NCBI GenBank assembly: GCA_015067435.1
Contig: SVMM01000003.1
Coordinates: 174,845-238,844 of the forward strand
Direction of reading: 5' to 3'
Source of the DNA: Oscillospiraceae bacterium
GTDB taxonomy: Bacteria; Bacillota; Clostridia; Oscillospirales; Oscillospiraceae
Length of the DNA: 64,000 nucleotides
In this document: one piece after another, positions 33,729 through 42,730 of the stretch
How the letters are laid out: every line of letters begins with the position of its first letter
How positions within the stretch are numbered: position 1 is the first letter of the stretch
Translations under genes and position numbers: made by a program
Notes under the pieces: model-generated
Told to the model about the DNA's origin: nothing
The model's database searches: none
Seen by the model: the letters and a program-made list of their open reading frames with translations, nothing else

Positions 33729-34586
33729 TTACCCTTTGATCGCGCCCGCCGTCAAGCCCTTAATGATGTGCTTTTGCAGGCACACGTACACGACCAGCAC
33801 TGGGATGATGACCAGCACCACGGAGGCAGCCATCAGGCCGTAGTTGACGCCAGCCTGCGAGCTGATCTCGTTCAAAAGGCCCGTGATCGCCCGCTCCTGC
33901 GGATAGCGCAGGAAGAACGACTGGGTGAACAGGTCGTTGTAGCTCCAAAGGAACGCGAAGATCGCGACGGTGGCGAACGACGACTTTGCCGCCGGGATGA
34001 TGATGCGGAAGTAGATCTGCACCACGTTGCAGCCGTCGAGGTACGCGCTCTCCTCCAGCTCGATGGGAACCGAGCGGATGAAGCCCATCAGGATGATGAT
34101 GGCGAAGCAGAGGTTGCCCGCGATCTGCGGCAAGATCACCGCGATCAGGCTCAGCCAGCGGTTGCCCGTGCCGGCGATGCCCATGAGTGCCTCCAGCCGG
34201 AACACGGGGATGATCGTGGAGAACACGGGGAACATCATGCCCGCGAGCACGAGGCTGTGGAGCAGGTCGCGGCCGCGGAAGCGGTAGCGCACCAGCCCGT
34301 AGGCGGCAAGCCCCGCGATGACCACGACGGCGACCGTCACCGTGCCGGAGATGAGAAAGCTGTTGAGATAGGCGTTTTTGAAGTCCGAACGCTGCCAGGC
34401 GGTCAGGTAGTTCTCCCACGTGAACGCGTCCCCCATCGGGATGGAGAACGAATCGCTGATGATGAGCCCCTTTTTGCGGAAGGAATTCAGAATGACCCAG
34501 ATAAAGGGATAGATCGTCGTCAATGCCCAGAGGCACAGCACCGCGTAGGTGACGATTTTGGACGCCGCCGCTTTTTTCGTATGCAT
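33729..34586 (-). CDS. Carbohydrate ABC transporter permease (MalG type)
   Basis: A 285-residue membrane permease of the MalG/UgpE type with six helices. It starts with a helix after a short cytoplasmic leader (KIVTYAVLCLWALTTIYPFIWVILNS), has the EAA loop EESAYLDGCNVVQIYFRIIIPAAKSSFATV (about 205-235) and the typical C-terminal KGLTAGAIKG. It partners the adjacent permease. The start has GAGGAGGTGG upstream. No ATPase gene lies in the block, so a shared MsmK-like ATPase encoded elsewhere must power the system, as is usual for Firmicutes sugar transporters of this class. Confidence 0.9.
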   Translation of the reverse strand: MHTKKAAASKIVTYAVLCLWALTTIYPFIWVILNSFRKKGLIISDSFSIPMGDAFTWENYLTAWQRSDFKNAYLNSFLISGTVTVAVVVIAGLAAYGLVRYRFRGRDLLHSLVLAGMMFPVFSTIIPVFRLEALMGIAGTGNRWLSLIAVILPQIAGNLCFAIIILMGFIRSVPIELEESAYLDGCNVVQIYFRIIIPAAKSSFATVAIFAFLWSYNDLFTQSFFLRYPQERAITGLLNEISSQAGVNYGLMAASVVLVIIPVLVVYVCLQKHIIKGLTAGAIKG

Positions 34587-34601
34587 TCTCGCGCCACCTC
34601 C

Positions 34602-35528
34602 TCAGAAGTCGTCCGACGTGCGGAACACCCTGTTCGCCACGTTGGACAGCACCACGCCCAGCACCACGATCAGCACCGCGATGGTCGAGCCGTAGTCCAC
34701 ATTCATGTGGTTGAAGGTCTGGTCGTACATGTAGGTGCCGGTCAACCAGCCCTGATTCTCCGGCATGCCCGCGCCGAACATGACCCACGGCAGGTCGAAG
34801 ACCTTGAGCGCGCCGGTGATCGCCAGCACAAGGCAGGTGCACAGCACGTTGCGCAGCAGCGGCAGCGTGATGAAGCGCGTGCGCGCCCAGCCGTCCGCCC
34901 CGTCCAGTGACGCGGCCTCGTAGAGATCCTGCGAGATGTTGTTCAGCCCCGTCACCAGAATGACGAAATAGAAGCCCACGTACTGCCACATGACCGGCAT
35001 GAACATGGTGAAGAGGAAGTGCGCCTGATCCTTCCAGTCCAGCCACTCCACGATGACCTTGCCGTTGGACTTGACCTCGCTGGGCAGCGCGCCGAAGCTC
35101 AGCAGCAGCTGGTTGACCATGCCGCCCTTGTAGAGGAAGATCAGGTTGAACATCAGGCCCAGCGCCGTGGCGGAGATCACGATGGGGAAAAAGTAGACCG
35201 TACGGAAGAACTGCGCGCCGACGCGGATGCCGTCCACCAGCAGCGCGAGGATCAGCGCGACGCCGACCTGAAACACGATCGTGCACAGCGTCAGCAGCAG
35301 CGTGTTTTTGAGCGCCGTGTGCATATAGGGATCGGTCGCGAGCCGCTGGTAGTTTTCGTACCACGGGGCGTTGACGCCCTCGCTCGCGCGGCCGAGGCCG
35401 CCGATCTTGAGGAAGGTGTTGATGATGTTCTGGAAGAAGGGATAGTACAGGAACACCAGCAGGAACAGAAACGCCGGAATCAGGAACAGCAGCAGGGGCG
35501 TTTTTCGCTTATAGATCATTGAATTCAT
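34602..35528 (-). CDS. Carbohydrate ABC transporter permease (MalF type)
   Basis: A 308-residue membrane permease of the MalF/UgpA type. The N-terminus is YKRKTPLLLFLIPAFLFLLVFLYYPFF, with six helices and the EAA loop LYEAASLDGADGWARTRFITLPLLRNVL (about 215-243). It forms the pore with the following permease 15 bases downstream. The start has no clear Shine-Dalgarno sequence; ATG 35519 three codons in is an alternative. A hairpin terminator separates it from the binding-protein gene upstream. Confidence 0.9.
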   Translation of the reverse strand: MNSMIYKRKTPLLLFLIPAFLFLLVFLYYPFFQNIINTFLKIGGLGRASEGVNAPWYENYQRLATDPYMHTALKNTLLLTLCTIVFQVGVALILALLVDGIRVGAQFFRTVYFFPIVISATALGLMFNLIFLYKGGMVNQLLLSFGALPSEVKSNGKVIVEWLDWKDQAHFLFTMFMPVMWQYVGFYFVILVTGLNNISQDLYEAASLDGADGWARTRFITLPLLRNVLCTCLVLAITGALKVFDLPWVMFGAGMPENQGWLTGTYMYDQTFNHMNVDYGSTIAVLIVVLGVVLSNVANRVFRTSDDF

Positions 35529-35569
35529 ATCAGCACCATCACAGTCAGAAGGCGAATTCGTATGAGAAA

Positions 35570-35606
35570 GCGGGGCCGCCGCATATCGCAGCAGCCCCGC
35601 GTTTTC
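35570..35606 (-). terminator. Attenuating hairpin between binding protein and permeases
   Basis: Read on the minus strand, the stem gcggggc/gccccgc (with possible inner pairs) is followed by TTTCTC. The weak T tract suggests partial read-through into the permease genes. Confidence 0.55.
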
Positions 35607-35625
35607 TCGTGTCGAGCCGGAAGCG

Positions 35626-36960
35626 TCAGTTGAGGGCGAGCGCGGAGGCGATCGCGTCCTCGGCGGTCATCTTGCCGGTGACCACATTCTGGACGTTGGC
35701 GAACAGGTCGCCGCGCGCCTCGGCGGTCAGGGAATCCTGCACCGCGCCCGCGATGGCGGTGATCTTGGCGTTCGCGTCCGCGGCGGACTGCTGCAGCGCG
35801 TTCAGGCCCGAGGGCTTCGCGCCGTTCACCAGCGCCGTGACCTCGGTGGTGACGAAGGTGCTGAGCACGTCGTCGGAGGTGAGCTGGGAGACGAACTCCA
35901 CGGCGGCCTCGCGCTTGGCGGGATCGTCCCACGCCTTGCGGGTGATGAAGTAGCCCATGGAGATGCCGCCGATGGCCTCGCTGGCGCTGCGCTGGCCCTT
36001 GGCGGGCACATAGGAGATGGCAAAGTCGTTCAGATCCTGCGCGTTCTCGTTGAAGTAGCCGACCTTCCAGGAGCCGTCGATCAGGAACGCCGCCTCGCCG
36101 TCGTTGAACATCTCGACCGTCTCGGCGTCGGACGCGGTGAGCGTGTTGGCGGGGAAGAAGCCGGCCTCATAGAGCGCCTTGATGTCGTTGAGGCCCGCCG
36201 CCCACTTCTTGCCGGCGGCGTCGTCCGCGGACTGCGGAACGTCGAGGTGGTTCGCGACCGTGCCGTTGTTCATGACCATGAACTCAAACCAGTAGTGCGG
36301 CACCTCGAACAGCGAGCAGGCGATCGGGGTATAGCCCTCGTCCTTGATCTTCTGGCAGTCCTGAAGGAACTGGTCCCAGGTGTAGTCCGGGCCGGGCACC
36401 GCGATGCCGCAGGCATCGAGGACGGTCTTGTTGACGAACATGTTCTCCCAGTAGCCGGAGGAGGGCACCGCGTAGCTCTTGCCGTCGGCGGCCTTGGCGA
36501 GCATGCTGTCCTTCATGTTGGTGGCGTAGTCGGGATAGGCGGAGCGGATCTCGTCGATGGAGACGACCTTGTTTGCCGTGATGATGGGCTCGGCGTCGGC
36601 GTTCGTGAAGAAGAACAGGACGTCGGGCTCGGAGCCGGTCTCGAAGTCGGTCAGGATCTTCGCCTTCCACTCCTCGTTGGAGGTGCCGGAGCCGTCGTTG
36701 ACCTTGTTGCCGGTCGCCGCCTCATAGGCCGCGACCGCCGCCTCGAAGTTGCCGCGGTTGCCGTCGTCGCCGCCGTAGGAGGTGACGACGTTGAGCGTCA
36801 CGCTCTGCGCCGCCGGGGCGGCGGGCGCCGCGGGGGGCGCCGCAGGGGTCGTTGTCGCGGGGGTCGTCGCCGCGGGGGCGGGAGCCGTGGTGTTTCCGCC
36901 GCAGGCGGTCATAGCCAGTGCCATTACCAGTGCAAGAATCAGTGCAAGTGTTCTTTTCAT
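35626..36960 (-). CDS. Sugar ABC transporter substrate-binding lipoprotein
   Basis: A 444-residue extracellular binding protein of the SBP_bac_1 type. Signal MKRTLALILALVMALAMTAC gives the lipidated Cys20, then an Ala/Pro/Thr-rich tether to about residue 48. Family features are the VVTSYGGDDGNRGNFEAAVAAYEAATG opening and a ligand lobe with YWENMFVNKTVLDACGI, DQFLQDCQKIKDEGYTPIA and MFNDGEAAFLIDGSWKVGYF. The frame is open further upstream but the start is fixed by AAAGGAG and by the signal peptide. The genes around it point to amino-sugar oligosaccharides as ligand, which is inference. Confidence 0.92.
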   Translation of the reverse strand: MKRTLALILALVMALAMTACGGNTTAPAPAATTPATTTPAAPPAAPAAPAAQSVTLNVVTSYGGDDGNRGNFEAAVAAYEAATGNKVNDGSGTSNEEWKAKILTDFETGSEPDVLFFFTNADAEPIITANKVVSIDEIRSAYPDYATNMKDSMLAKAADGKSYAVPSSGYWENMFVNKTVLDACGIAVPGPDYTWDQFLQDCQKIKDEGYTPIACSLFEVPHYWFEFMVMNNGTVANHLDVPQSADDAAGKKWAAGLNDIKALYEAGFFPANTLTASDAETVEMFNDGEAAFLIDGSWKVGYFNENAQDLNDFAISYVPAKGQRSASEAIGGISMGYFITRKAWDDPAKREAAVEFVSQLTSDDVLSTFVTTEVTALVNGAKPSGLNALQQSAADANAKITAIAGAVQDSLTAEARGDLFANVQNVVTGKMTAEDAIASALALN

Positions 36961-37017
36961 GACGTGCTCTCCTTTATCATTCATTTTTTGTGACATCTGT
37001 TTTATGTCGTCGCTATG

Positions 37018-37047
37018 ATTATGATGCAAAGAGGGCATGTTGCACAA
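37018..37047 (-). promoter_or_regulatory. Possible internal promoter for the sugar transporter genes
   Basis: On the minus strand, TTGTGC (37042-37047), an 18-base spacer, then CATAAT (37018-37023), in the 162-base gap before the binding-protein gene. The sequence just upstream carries two TGTGCAA-type boxes that could be regulator sites. Confidence 0.35.
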
Positions 37048-37122
37048 GAGCGGCGCTTGTGTTTTCTTGACCATGCTTGCACAGTTCCGCCGAAAAGAGA
37101 CAATTCCGGTTCGCCGCACCCC

Positions 37123-38832
37123 TCACGGCGCCGTCCGCGGCAGCGTGATCCGCGCAAGCACCACCTCCGGGCGCGGCTGCTCGATGGTCAGGCGTCCGCC
37201 GTCGCCGTACATAAGGTGCAGCCGCTTGCAGACGTTTTGCAGGCCCACGTGCCCTCCTGCCGTACCGCCGTCCTCCGGCGCGCTGAGGATGCGCTCCAAA
37301 CTTGCAAGATCCTCCTGAGAGAGGACGCCGTCGTGTTCGACCTCCAGCGCCATGCCGTCCGCGGCGCGCTGTGCGCGCAGCAGGAGCCGTCCGCCGCGGC
37401 GCGGCACGAGATCGTGCTCCACCGCGTTCTCCACCAGCGTCTGCAGCACGAGCCGCGGCAGCGCTTCGTCCAGCAGCGTTTCGTCGATCTCGCGCTCGAC
37501 CGTCAGGCGGTCGCCCAGCCGCTCGCAGATAATATAGAGGTACGCGTCCACATATTTCAGTTCTTCCCGCAGATGGATCACGCTGCGCCCGTCGCGGTCG
37601 AGCGTGGCGTCCAACATGGTGGAGAGCGCCTCGATCATCGCGCTCACGCGCTCGTCGCCCGCCATGCGCGCCTCCCAGTTGATGATCTCCAGCGTGTTGT
37701 TGAGAAAATGCGGATTGATCTGGGATTGCAGCGCCTTGATCTTCGCCTGCTGCAGCGCCTGCTGCTCCCGGTAGGAGCGCTCGAACTGGTTTTTCAGCTC
37801 CGTCGACATCGAGTTGAAGTGGCTGTAGAGCTGCTGGAATTCCAGATTGCGCGGCGTTTCGTCGATGACATAGCCGCGCTCGCCGCTCTGCACCCGTCCG
37901 GTCGCCTCCAGAAGCGTTTCCACCGGATGCGAGAACTGCCGCTGGAGCGCCAGCATCATCACGCCCATCATCGGGAAGACCAGAAGCGCCGCCAGCAAAA
38001 CCGCCTTGCGCAGCTCCGGCAGCTCGTTCCAGAGGTCGAATTTTGCGATCTTCGCGAGGATGACGAAGCTGTGCCCGTCCTCCTCGGCGGAGAACGCCGC
38101 ATCCCTCTCCGGCTCCGGCGAATCCTCTGCCAGCGGCGCCACGGAGCCGTCCGGGAGCAGCGCGAGCCGTCCGTCGATTTCGACGGCGATCTCTCCCAGC
38201 CGCCGCACCGCGTCGAGCGAGCCGAACAGCGCGGGTGTATCGCAGCGCATCACCACGGTGGCGTAGGGCTGGAACCGGCTGTCCAGCAGATTGCGGCAGA
38301 GGTAGAGTTCCCCGCCCTGCTCCAGCAGGCGGATCTCCGTGTCCGCGTCTCGCATCGCTTCAAGCAGAGGCGCCTCCACGGCGCTTCGGTAGTCGTTGAT
38401 GACGCTGCCGCCGCGGTTCTGCCGCGCCGTGAAGTACGCGTGGATGCCGATATCCTCCCAAAAGCTCAGGAAGACCGCTTCCGTCTGCGCGTCGTGCGAG
38501 AAGCGCAGCGTGAGGTATTCGCTCAGCGTGCGATAGAGCGCCGCGGCGTCGCCGTCCTGCTGGTACAGGCGGTAGGCGTTGCGCACCACGCCGTCGTAGG
38601 ACACGGTGCGCGACGCCTCAAACGCGGTCTTGAAGCGCAGCGCCGTCTGCTCCAGCGCGTTTTCCGCCTGCGATTGCAGTTCCTGCCGCGCAGCGCGCTC
38701 GTAGTTCGAGCGCAGCAGCCTGCCGGAAAACACCACCACGACGACGATGGGCAGTATCCAGCACAGCAGCGTTGTCACCAGCAGGGCGTTGCGCAGGGAT
38801 CTGCGACGCGGCGTTTTTCCAGACGCCCCCAT
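37123..38832 (-). CDS. YesM-type sensor histidine kinase
   Basis: A 569-residue membrane kinase. Membrane helices at about 16-37 and 277-295 flank an extracytoplasmic sensor of about 240 residues. A HAMP-like linker (298-350) leads to the His_kinase domain with INPHFLNNTLE (His375) and an ATPase domain with LVENAVEHD (N box) and GGHVGLQNVCKRL (G box). This is the YesM/LytS-like class that pairs with AraC-type YesN regulators such as the one encoded 3.5 kb downstream. ATG 38832 is preferred because AAAGGAGGAAGATCA precedes it. The sensor presumably detects the sugar directly or with the binding protein. Confidence 0.9.
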   Translation of the reverse strand: MGASGKTPRRRSLRNALLVTTLLCWILPIVVVVVFSGRLLRSNYERAARQELQSQAENALEQTALRFKTAFEASRTVSYDGVVRNAYRLYQQDGDAAALYRTLSEYLTLRFSHDAQTEAVFLSFWEDIGIHAYFTARQNRGGSVINDYRSAVEAPLLEAMRDADTEIRLLEQGGELYLCRNLLDSRFQPYATVVMRCDTPALFGSLDAVRRLGEIAVEIDGRLALLPDGSVAPLAEDSPEPERDAAFSAEEDGHSFVILAKIAKFDLWNELPELRKAVLLAALLVFPMMGVMMLALQRQFSHPVETLLEATGRVQSGERGYVIDETPRNLEFQQLYSHFNSMSTELKNQFERSYREQQALQQAKIKALQSQINPHFLNNTLEIINWEARMAGDERVSAMIEALSTMLDATLDRDGRSVIHLREELKYVDAYLYIICERLGDRLTVEREIDETLLDEALPRLVLQTLVENAVEHDLVPRRGGRLLLRAQRAADGMALEVEHDGVLSQEDLASLERILSAPEDGGTAGGHVGLQNVCKRLHLMYGDGGRLTIEQPRPEVVLARITLPRTAP

Positions 38833-38854
38833 TGATCTTCCTCCTTTGCCAAAC

Positions 38855-38883
38855 ACGCGGAGAGGGTGCCCTCTCCGCGTTAT
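38855..38883 (-). terminator. Hairpin after the phosphohexomutase gene, weak terminator
   Basis: The 12-bp stem acgcggagaggg/ccctctccgcgt with a 2-base loop is followed on the minus strand only by GTTTGG, so read-through to the kinase gene is likely. Confidence 0.45.
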
Positions 38884-38895
38884 CCGGTTCGTATA

Positions 38896-40308
38896 TTACA
38901 GCGAAAGCAGCCTCCGCCACGCCTCGATGCTCTCCTGCGCCGCCTCGCGGCTCTCCGATTCCGCCGCCATGCGCAGCAGCGGCTCCGTGCCGGAGAAGCG
39001 GCAGATCACCCAGCCGCCGTCGGCAAAGTAGACCTTGCAGCCGTCGCCGCGGGTCACGCGCGCGACCTCCCTGCCGAAGTCCGGGCAGAGCGTGCCCTCG
39101 TAGATCTGCGCGCGCAGCTCCGCCTTGCGCGCCTCCGTCATGGTGAAGTCCGCCTCCAGATAGCTCAGCTCGCCATACTGGTCCGTGATCTCCTTGAAGA
39201 GCGCGGAGAGGGACTTGCCCGTCACCGCCAGCATCTCCGCCAGCAGCGCGGCGGCGTAGATGCCGTCCTTGCCGGAGATATGCCCGCGCACGGTGAGGCC
39301 GCCGGAGCTCTCGCCGCCGATGACGGCGTCCGTCTCGGTCATTTTCGCCGAGATGTACTTAAAGCCCACGGGCACCTCGTAGCACTTCTGCCCCAGCCCC
39401 TCCGCGACGCGGTCGAGCAGGTGCGTGGTCGAGTTGTTGCGCACGCACGGGCCCGTCCAGCCGCGGTATTTGACCAGATAGTAGTACAGCAGCGTCAGCA
39501 GCGCGTTGGGGTGGACGAAATTCCCCTGCCCGTCGATGACGCCGATGCGGTCGGCGTCGCCGTCGGTGGCGATGCCGAGATCGCAGTAGTTGTCCGTCAC
39601 GAAGTGGGACAGCGGGACGAGCGTCGAGGCGTTCGGCGCGGGCAGCTTGCCGCCGAAGAGCGTGTCGTGCCGGTCGTGAATGACGGACACGTCGCAGCGG
39701 CAGGTCAGCAGGATGGTCTTGAGGCTTGTCTCGCTCACGCCGTACATCGGGTCGAGCGCGATCTTGAGCTGCGCGCGCTTGATCGCGTCCGCGTCCACCA
39801 TGGAGAGGATGCTGTCGATGTACTGGTTCGTGGGGTTCTCCTCCCGCACGATCCCCGCCGACACCGCCTCGTCGTACTCCATGCTCTTTACGTCCGCGGG
39901 GCTGATCTGGTCGATCTCCGCCTCGATCTTCCCCGTCACGGTCTCGTCCGCGTCGCGCCCGCCGGCGGTGAAGACCTTGATGCCGTTGTAGATCGCGGGG
40001 TTATGGCTCGCGGTCACCATCATGCCGTAGGGCATGTTCCGCGTCTTGACCGTGTACATGATAAGCGGCGTCGGCGAGGAGCGGTTGACCATGACGACGC
40101 GGTAGCCGCTGCCGGCGAGCACCTCCGCCGCCCAGTGCGCCGACTCCTTGGCGAGGAAGCGCCGGTCGTAGCCCACGCAGACCTCCGTGCCCGCATGCCC
40201 CTCCTTCTCCATCAGGCGGCAGAGCCCCGCCGTCAGGAGGCGTATGTTCTCCTTGGTAAAATCATCCGCGATGATGGCGCGCCATCCGCCCGTTCCGAAA
40301 CGAATCAT
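38896..40308 (-). CDS. Phosphohexomutase (phosphoglucomutase/phosphomannomutase family)
   Basis: A 470-residue enzyme of the alpha-D-phosphohexomutase family. Domain 1 has the phosphoserine loop VTASHNP (Ser101), domain 2 the metal loop TDGDADR (249-254), domain 3 the sugar loop GGESSGG, and domain 4 the phosphate-binding CRFSGTEPLLRM. All four family loops are intact. It lies 13 bases after the GH94 phosphorylase gene, so the likely reaction is conversion of the phosphorylase product (GlcNAc-1-P, possibly glucose-1-P) to the 6-phosphate. The GGESSGG loop does not by itself decide between glucose and GlcNAc. Strong ribosome site AAGGAGGAG. Confidence 0.9.
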   Translation of the reverse strand: MIRFGTGGWRAIIADDFTKENIRLLTAGLCRLMEKEGHAGTEVCVGYDRRFLAKESAHWAAEVLAGSGYRVVMVNRSSPTPLIMYTVKTRNMPYGMMVTASHNPAIYNGIKVFTAGGRDADETVTGKIEAEIDQISPADVKSMEYDEAVSAGIVREENPTNQYIDSILSMVDADAIKRAQLKIALDPMYGVSETSLKTILLTCRCDVSVIHDRHDTLFGGKLPAPNASTLVPLSHFVTDNYCDLGIATDGDADRIGVIDGQGNFVHPNALLTLLYYYLVKYRGWTGPCVRNNSTTHLLDRVAEGLGQKCYEVPVGFKYISAKMTETDAVIGGESSGGLTVRGHISGKDGIYAAALLAEMLAVTGKSLSALFKEITDQYGELSYLEADFTMTEARKAELRAQIYEGTLCPDFGREVARVTRGDGCKVYFADGGWVICRFSGTEPLLRMAAESESREAAQESIEAWRRLLSL

Positions 40309-40321
40309 GGTTTTCTCCTCC

Positions 40322-42703
40322 TTATCCCATCACAACTTCCGCATGGCACACGCCGCCCGCGTCCAGCACCGGAAGCATCTCGACCGGCTTTCCGTCCGCG
40401 GTCATCGCCGCCACGCCTTTCTCTACCCCGTTTGGGTTTGTCACATGAATGATATATGTCGCGCCGCGCCACTTCCGCGTGACCGTGAACTCCCGCCAGT
40501 CCGGCGGGACGCACGGGTCGACGGTCAGGCCGTCGAAGTCCGGGCGCACGCCCAGAATGTACTGCGTCGCCGCGAAGTACGCCCAGCCCGCGGAGCCGGT
40601 CATAAACGGGTGATGCGCCCGCCCGAACGCGGTGTGGTCGCGCCCTGCGATGAACTGGCAATAGCTGTACGGCTCGGCGCGCCGCGTCTCGATTTTATCA
40701 TTTTGAAGCGCGGGGCAGAGCGCGTCATAGAACTTCATCGCCCGCGCGCCGCGCCCCAGCATCGCCTCCGCGCACCATGCCCACGGATTGGGGTGGCTGA
40801 AGACGGAGCCGTTCTCCTTGAGCCCCGGATAGACCCGCGTCACAAAGCCGATGCCGTCGTCCGGCTTCGTATAGCACGGCGCGTTGAGCATCAGGCCGTA
40901 CTCGGTGAACAGGTACTCGTCGACCTTGTCCATCGCGGAGATGCCGCGCGCGCGCTCCGCCGCGCCGGAGATGACCGCCCACGTGTTGCTCTCCATGTGG
41001 ACGCGCCCCTCGGCGTCGGTCTTCGTGCCGATCCGCCGCCCGTCGGCGGTGACGCCGCGAATGTACCACGCGCCGTCCCAGAGGACGCTTTCGCACGTCG
41101 CGCGCACCTTATCCGAGAGCGCCTCGTACCGCGCCGCGTCCGCCTCGCGCCCCAGCCGCCGGGAAAGCGCGATGAACTGCTTTATCGCCCAGAGGTGCAG
41201 GAAGCTGACCATGGCGCTCTCGCCGCCGCCGAGGTTCAGGCAGTCGTTCCAGTCGGCGCGCAGGCCCTTGCACACGCCGTTCTGCCCCACCTCCCGCGCA
41301 GAGAAGTCCAGAATACGCGTCAGGTGCTCGTAGACTGTACCCTCGCCGCCGTCGGCGTAGGTAACAAGCTCGTCCGGGAAACCGAAATCGCCGGTCTCCT
41401 TCACGTACTGCACCACGGCGGACACCAGCCACAGCGCGTCGTCCGCACAGGCGTCCCCGATTCCGTGGACGATCTCCGCACGGCTCGGCGTGGGAACGAC
41501 CGTCGGGGAGCGGAACGACTGCTTGGGCTGCTCCGGCTCGAACCAGCGCGGCTCGAAGAGGTGCAGGCCGTAGCCCTCCCGCGTCAGCGCGCGCAGGAGC
41601 TGGACAAGACGGAGGCGGCACGCCTCCGGATCGGCGTGCGGGATCGTCATGGCGTCCTGCGCGGTGTCGCGGTAGCCCAGTCCCACGCGGCCGCCCACCT
41701 CGATGAAGGAGGTGAAGCGCGAGAACCGGACGTTGATCTCGCTCTGGTACAGGTTCCAGACGTTGAGCTCCGTGTTCATGCCCTCGTTGGGCGTCGCCAC
41801 CTGCAGGCGGGACAGCTTTTCGTCCCAGAACGCGGCGAGGCGCCGGAAATCATCGTCCACGCGCGCGGACGTGTACTTCTCGCGCATCCTGCGCCCCGCG
41901 TCGACGCCGCCCTCGCCCAGCAGGAAGATGAGTCGCGCCTCCTCGCCGGGGGCGAGCGTCAGCGTCTTTTTGAGGCAGCCGCAGTGGTTGCCGCCCTTCT
42001 CGAATGAACCGCCGCATTCGCCCGTCTCAACGACGATCGGGTCGCGCTCCGTGCGATAGGGGCCGATAAACCAGTCGCGCAGGCAGTCGAAGCCGTCGGG
42101 CGCGAAGTCAGCGGTGAAAAACTGATAGCCGTCCTCCTCGTAGTAGAGGTCGTGCTCGATGATCCCGTCCTCGTACCGGCTCCCCGCGGCGTACAGGCTC
42201 ATCTGGAAGTTGCGGTTGTCCATGTCGACCTGATGGAAGCTGAACTCCAGATAGGAAAAAACCGAGAGCCGCCGGGGCTGCTTGTCCGCGTTGCGAAGGC
42301 GCACGTCCCAGATCTCCACCGGGTCGTCCATCGCCACAAAAAGCGTCTGCCGCGCGTCGATGCCGCCGTAGGTGCTGCGGTACTTCACATAGCTCAGGCC
42401 ATGGCGGCAGGAGAAGAACTCCTTCGGCTTCCCCACCGGCTGCCACGACACCGACCAGTAGTCCCCGCTGTCCTCGTCGCGCAGATACACGTAGTGCCCC
42501 GGTGTGTCCATCGGGACGCCGTTCGGGCGAAAGCGTGTGATGCGGTGGTACTCCGGCGAGCGGTAGAGGAGATAGCCGCCGGCGGTATGATTGAACACGC
42601 CGTACATCTCCCCGACGCCGATGTAGTTCGTCCACGACGTCGGCAGATCTACCCGGTCGATCACATATTCCCGGTTTTCGTTGTCAAAATATCCGTAGCG
42701 CAT
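40322..42703 (-). CDS. GH94 phosphorylase, probably N,N'-diacetylchitobiose phosphorylase
   Basis: A 793-residue glycoside phosphorylase. It begins RYGYFDNENREYVI, then WTNYIG, GYLLYRSPEYHRITRFRPN and YVYLRDEDSGDYWSVSWQPV, the pattern of GH94. The DWND motif (484-487) contains the family's catalytic Asp, and QDAMTIPHADPEACR and the end of the (alpha/alpha)6 barrel (TGSAGWAYFAATQYILGVRPDFDGLTVDPCVP) are typical. The NHCGC segment (239-243) and the D-rich N-terminus resemble diacetylchitobiose phosphorylases more than cellobiose phosphorylases, as far as I can recall the family. The enzyme would split (GlcNAc)2 with phosphate into GlcNAc-1-P and GlcNAc. Adjacent nagB, nagA and phosphohexomutase genes support this; a cellobiose-type specificity is the alternative. 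Confidence 0.85.
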   Translation of the reverse strand: MRYGYFDNENREYVIDRVDLPTSWTNYIGVGEMYGVFNHTAGGYLLYRSPEYHRITRFRPNGVPMDTPGHYVYLRDEDSGDYWSVSWQPVGKPKEFFSCRHGLSYVKYRSTYGGIDARQTLFVAMDDPVEIWDVRLRNADKQPRRLSVFSYLEFSFHQVDMDNRNFQMSLYAAGSRYEDGIIEHDLYYEEDGYQFFTADFAPDGFDCLRDWFIGPYRTERDPIVVETGECGGSFEKGGNHCGCLKKTLTLAPGEEARLIFLLGEGGVDAGRRMREKYTSARVDDDFRRLAAFWDEKLSRLQVATPNEGMNTELNVWNLYQSEINVRFSRFTSFIEVGGRVGLGYRDTAQDAMTIPHADPEACRLRLVQLLRALTREGYGLHLFEPRWFEPEQPKQSFRSPTVVPTPSRAEIVHGIGDACADDALWLVSAVVQYVKETGDFGFPDELVTYADGGEGTVYEHLTRILDFSAREVGQNGVCKGLRADWNDCLNLGGGESAMVSFLHLWAIKQFIALSRRLGREADAARYEALSDKVRATCESVLWDGAWYIRGVTADGRRIGTKTDAEGRVHMESNTWAVISGAAERARGISAMDKVDEYLFTEYGLMLNAPCYTKPDDGIGFVTRVYPGLKENGSVFSHPNPWAWCAEAMLGRGARAMKFYDALCPALQNDKIETRRAEPYSYCQFIAGRDHTAFGRAHHPFMTGSAGWAYFAATQYILGVRPDFDGLTVDPCVPPDWREFTVTRKWRGATYIIHVTNPNGVEKGVAAMTADGKPVEMLPVLDAGGVCHAEVVMG

Positions 42704-42730
42704 GGCTCATTCCATCCCCGAATGCAAGCG

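Noticed and set aside
37015..38835. Plus-strand frame of 606 codons opposite the YesM-type kinase
   Set aside because: Antisense shadow; no ribosome site, and the kinase motifs are in the minus frame.
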